Assembly (NCBI GenBank): GCA_017161655.1
Contig: JADFCV010000003.1
Coordinates: 288,849 to 352,848, forward strand
DNA length: 64,000 bases
Reading direction: 5' to 3'
From: Candidatus Sumerlaeota bacterium
Lineage (GTDB): Bacteria > Sumerlaeota > Sumerlaeia > Sumerlaeales > Sumerlaeaceae
Below the pieces are notes generated by a model. The model had not been told where the DNA came from and did no database searches. It was given only the letters and a program-made list of their open reading frames with translations. Numbering within the stretch: the first letter of the stretch is position 1; each line of letters opens with the position of its first letter. Below, piece after piece: positions 61,963-64,000 of this stretch. Both the position numbers and the translations under genes were made by a program.

Positions 61963-63195
61963 CTATCCTTGTGGACGAATTTGAATGACTGTGGGCGAGT
62001 TGAGATACTGCTGGGCGACTTCCAACACGTCCTCTGCCGTGACTGATTTGAGGCGACGTGGATACTCCTCGTCGATCTGCCAGCCCAGACCTAGCATCTC
62101 ATAAGAACCAAGAAAAAACGCCCGGGCAGAGTTTTTTTGATGCCCTATGAGGTATTTTCCGATGAGATAATTCTTTGTGCGCTCCAGCTCGGTGTCAGGA
62201 AGTTTTTCTTGACAAATGTCAGAAAGGATTCTCAGCATAAGTTCCTGAGCTTCGTCGAGGGATTCCGGTTTTGTTCCGATGGTCCCTGCCAAATATCCGC
62301 CACACCGATAAGCTGCCAACTGGCAGCTCGTGGCATAGGCCAATCCCTTTTCTTCACGTAGCCGAACAAAAAAGCGGCTTGACATGCCTTCGCCCAAAAC
62401 GCCCGCTAACACTCGCAAAGGGAAGTAATCGCGGTGAGTGATTGGACAAGCCGGGAAACCAATCACGAGGTAAGATTGTTCCCATGCTCTTCGAATTTCC
62501 AGGTTTTGTCCCCTAGAATAACAGGGTGACGGATAAGAAGGCGGAGGCTGTTCACACGTCTTCCTGGCCGAATCCTCGAGTTGCGCGACAACTTCGCCAG
62601 GATTGAAATTACCAACGCAGACGACAACCGCATGGTTCCAACATGCAATTCTATGGTAAAGCATCTCCACTTGCTTTTGGTCGAAGCTCTTCACGCTCTC
62701 TAGCGTTCCATTGACGGGAATTCCGTAGGTTGTGTTGGAGAATAAAGTGGCTGTGAATGTCCGCATGGCGAAACTCGGTTTGTCGTCGAGTTCTTCGCGG
62801 ATTGCCGCGAGAGTGGTCTGTCGCTCCTTCTCAATTTCCGCTGGATCGAAACGGGGCATTTCCAGGGCTTCGAGAAAAAGTTCCAAGGACGGGATGAGGC
62901 AATCGCTTGTGCAAACGAGACTTGCCATTGAGAAATCCCGACCAGCCCGGAAGGAAATAGAAGAGCCTAAAGATTCCACCGCTTCTGCGTACTCTGCCTG
63001 GGAACGCTTTTGTGTTCCTCGCAAGAGACAGCGCCACGTAAAATCCGTGATACCAGCCTGTGTCGGCTCTTCGAAAACCGAGCCGTAGGGGAAGAAGGCT
63101 GTCACGGCGACGATGTTGTTGCTGTCACACGGCAAGAAGAGACATCGAGTGCCTTGAGCAAGGGTTTGTTCCATGGGATACTGAGGCGCATTCAT
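61963..63195 (-). CDS. M16 peptidase-family protein, non-catalytic subunit
   Basis: 410 residues, two-lobed pitrilysin fold: an N-lobe with FPYGSVFEEPTQAGITDFTWRCLLRGT where an active enzyme would have HxxEH, then AEIEKERQTTLAAIREELDDKP-like helix and the C-lobe with LAGVLGEGMSSRFFVRLREEKGLAY (the R/Y pair). The zinc motif is missing, so it is the partner subunit of a heterodimer, like alpha-MPP or Sphingomonas-type pairs. Its start overlaps the stop of the next M16 gene by 4 bases. Confidence 0.85.
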   Translation of the reverse strand: MNAPQYPMEQTLAQGTRCLFLPCDSNNIVAVTAFFPYGSVFEEPTQAGITDFTWRCLLRGTQKRSQAEYAEAVESLGSSISFRAGRDFSMASLVCTSDCLIPSLELFLEALEMPRFDPAEIEKERQTTLAAIREELDDKPSFAMRTFTATLFSNTTYGIPVNGTLESVKSFDQKQVEMLYHRIACWNHAVVVCVGNFNPGEVVAQLEDSARKTCEQPPPSYPSPCYSRGQNLEIRRAWEQSYLVIGFPACPITHRDYFPLRVLAGVLGEGMSSRFFVRLREEKGLAYATSCQLAAYRCGGYLAGTIGTKPESLDEAQELMLRILSDICQEKLPDTELERTKNYLIGKYLIGHQKNSARAFFLGSYEMLGLGWQIDEEYPRRLKSVTAEDVLEVAQQYLNSPTVIQIRPQG

Positions 63196-64000
63196 TGCAA
63201 GTCTCCTGGGGCATGGGACTCCGCTGTGTTTGGAACCGCAGCAAGGATGACAGGGTCATGGTCCAGCAGGTATTTCTCCGCGGTTTCCAGCAGGTCGCGA
63301 CTGGAGGTTGATTCGACGAGTGCGAGATAGCGGTGGTAGAAGTCCTCGGAACCGGTCAATGTCATGTAATATCCCATGACACTGCTTTGACCGCTCGTGG
63401 TTTCGGTTGCGTAGTAGAAATCGTTGCGAAGAATTCTCTTCGCCTTAGCGAGTTCTGCATCCGTAGGGGGCTTTTGCGGCAAGCTTTGCAGAGTGTGCAT
63501 GAACTCCCCAATCGCCGAGTCGAGGTTTTTCCGTTCGAGCACCGCATAGCCATAGGTCATGCCAGGGGCTTTGTGGGTGGAAAAACTCATGCCGACATCC
63601 TCTACCAACTGGAGATCTTCGCGCAAGCGCTGGATCAGGCGGGAGCTTCGCCCACCACCAAGGATTGTTGTGAGAAGGTCGAGAGCGATGACTTCGCGTG
63701 CGTTTTCGATGCCAGGTCCAGGGAATGATAGGGCAAGATAGGATTCGTGAACGTCACGGGGCACCACGAGCCGGGTGCCCCGATGAAAGGCGACTTCCCT
63801 TGCCGGGTCAGGCCATGGGTTTTCGTTCCTGGCCATACCAGAGAAGAAGTGGAAGGCCTCTTGCGTTGCGGCGTCGGGGTCCACATCGCCGACCACGAGG
63901 ATCGTCGTCGCGTCGGCGGTATAGGTCCGACGATAATAATCAACCATAACCTCGCGCGTCAGACGTGTGATGGAGTCGAAGGTTCCGATGACAGACCGAC
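63192..64000 (-). CDS. M16 peptidase, probable catalytic subunit (5' part outside window)
   Basis: At least 268 C-terminal codons are present; the frame stays open through base 64000 (SVIGTFDSITRLTREVM precedes the first internal Met at 63947). It contains the linker and second lobe: YYRRTYTADATTILVVGDVDP, LGGGRSSRLIQRLREDLQLVEDV and SSVMGYYMTLTG. The HxxEH zinc motif would lie upstream, beyond the window. With the following non-catalytic subunit it should form a periplasmic or cytosolic heterodimer that degrades peptides. Confidence 0.85.
   Translation of the reverse strand, partial: RSVIGTFDSITRLTREVMVDYYRRTYTADATTILVVGDVDPDAATQEAFHFFSGMARNENPWPDPAREVAFHRGTRLVVPRDVHESYLALSFPGPGIENAREVIALDLLTTILGGGRSSRLIQRLREDLQLVEDVGMSFSTHKAPGMTYGYAVLERKNLDSAIGEFMHTLQSLPQKPPTDAELAKAKRILRNDFYYATETTSGQSSVMGYYMTLTGSEDFYHRYLALVESTSSRDLLETAEKYLLDHDPVILAAVPNTAESHAPGDLQ

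Overview
This is a 64 kb stretch of bacterial chromosome, moderately GC-rich and densely coding, with about 53 protein genes on both strands. I saw no rRNA, tRNA, CRISPR array, insertion sequence or prophage. The cell is a Gram-negative-type (diderm) bacterium: MurE carries the DNPR motif for meso-diaminopimelate, and there are type IV minor pilins, GspA/GspB, ExbB/ExbD/TonB-like proteins and an AmpG-like permease. The gene mix (futalosine-pathway MqnD, two-domain ThyX-like protein, a tiny bS22/AURKAIP1-type protein, many membrane glycosyltransferases) suggests a little-cultured phylum. A Sumerlaeota- or Planctomycetes-like lineage is a guess, not a result.

Layout. 0-3.2 kb: minor pilin operon (minus). 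3.4-6.7 kb: mutL and proB. 7-15.6 kb: a minus-strand run with a GT-C-like membrane enzyme, two enolase-superfamily dipeptide epimerases directly behind murE, a GT2 plus polysaccharide deacetylase pair, and a tandem pair of half-size CbiX chelatases. 15.8-22.6 kb: two convergent related membrane proteins and a tightly coupled envelope-polysaccharide cluster. 22.7-37.2 kb: amidohydrolase, secreted beta-propeller protein, MoaB/Mog, glnA behind a sigma-54-type promoter, an AmpG-like transporter with a periplasmic insertion, MqnD-like protein, a secreted glycosidase-like protein, a LysM/L,D-transpeptidase-like protein lacking its catalytic Cys, and hisG. 37.4-49.8 kb: PhnP-like MBL enzyme, ruvA, gspB/gspA, DUF503, an orphan sugar-ABC permease, a 29-codon ribosomal-protein-like gene, GT39, asnB, thioesterase, Nif3 and a COG1579 zinc-ribbon protein. 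49.8-50.5 kb: a gene-free region with DnaA-box-like sites next to a DnaA-trio-like repeat. 50.5-64 kb: secreted OB-fold and EEP proteins, two-domain ThyX, ExbB/ExbD/TonB, ParB/ParA with two parS sites, FmdB, a glycosyltransferase, an orphan DsbD N-domain and a paired M16 peptidase.

Two themes stand out. First, peptidoglycan turnover: AmpG-like importer, two L-Ala-D/L-Glu-type epimerases coupled to murE, a deacetylase and a LysM protein with a dead L,D-transpeptidase domain. Second, replication and segregation: parABS with two perfect parS palindromes lies about 8 kb from a candidate replication origin.
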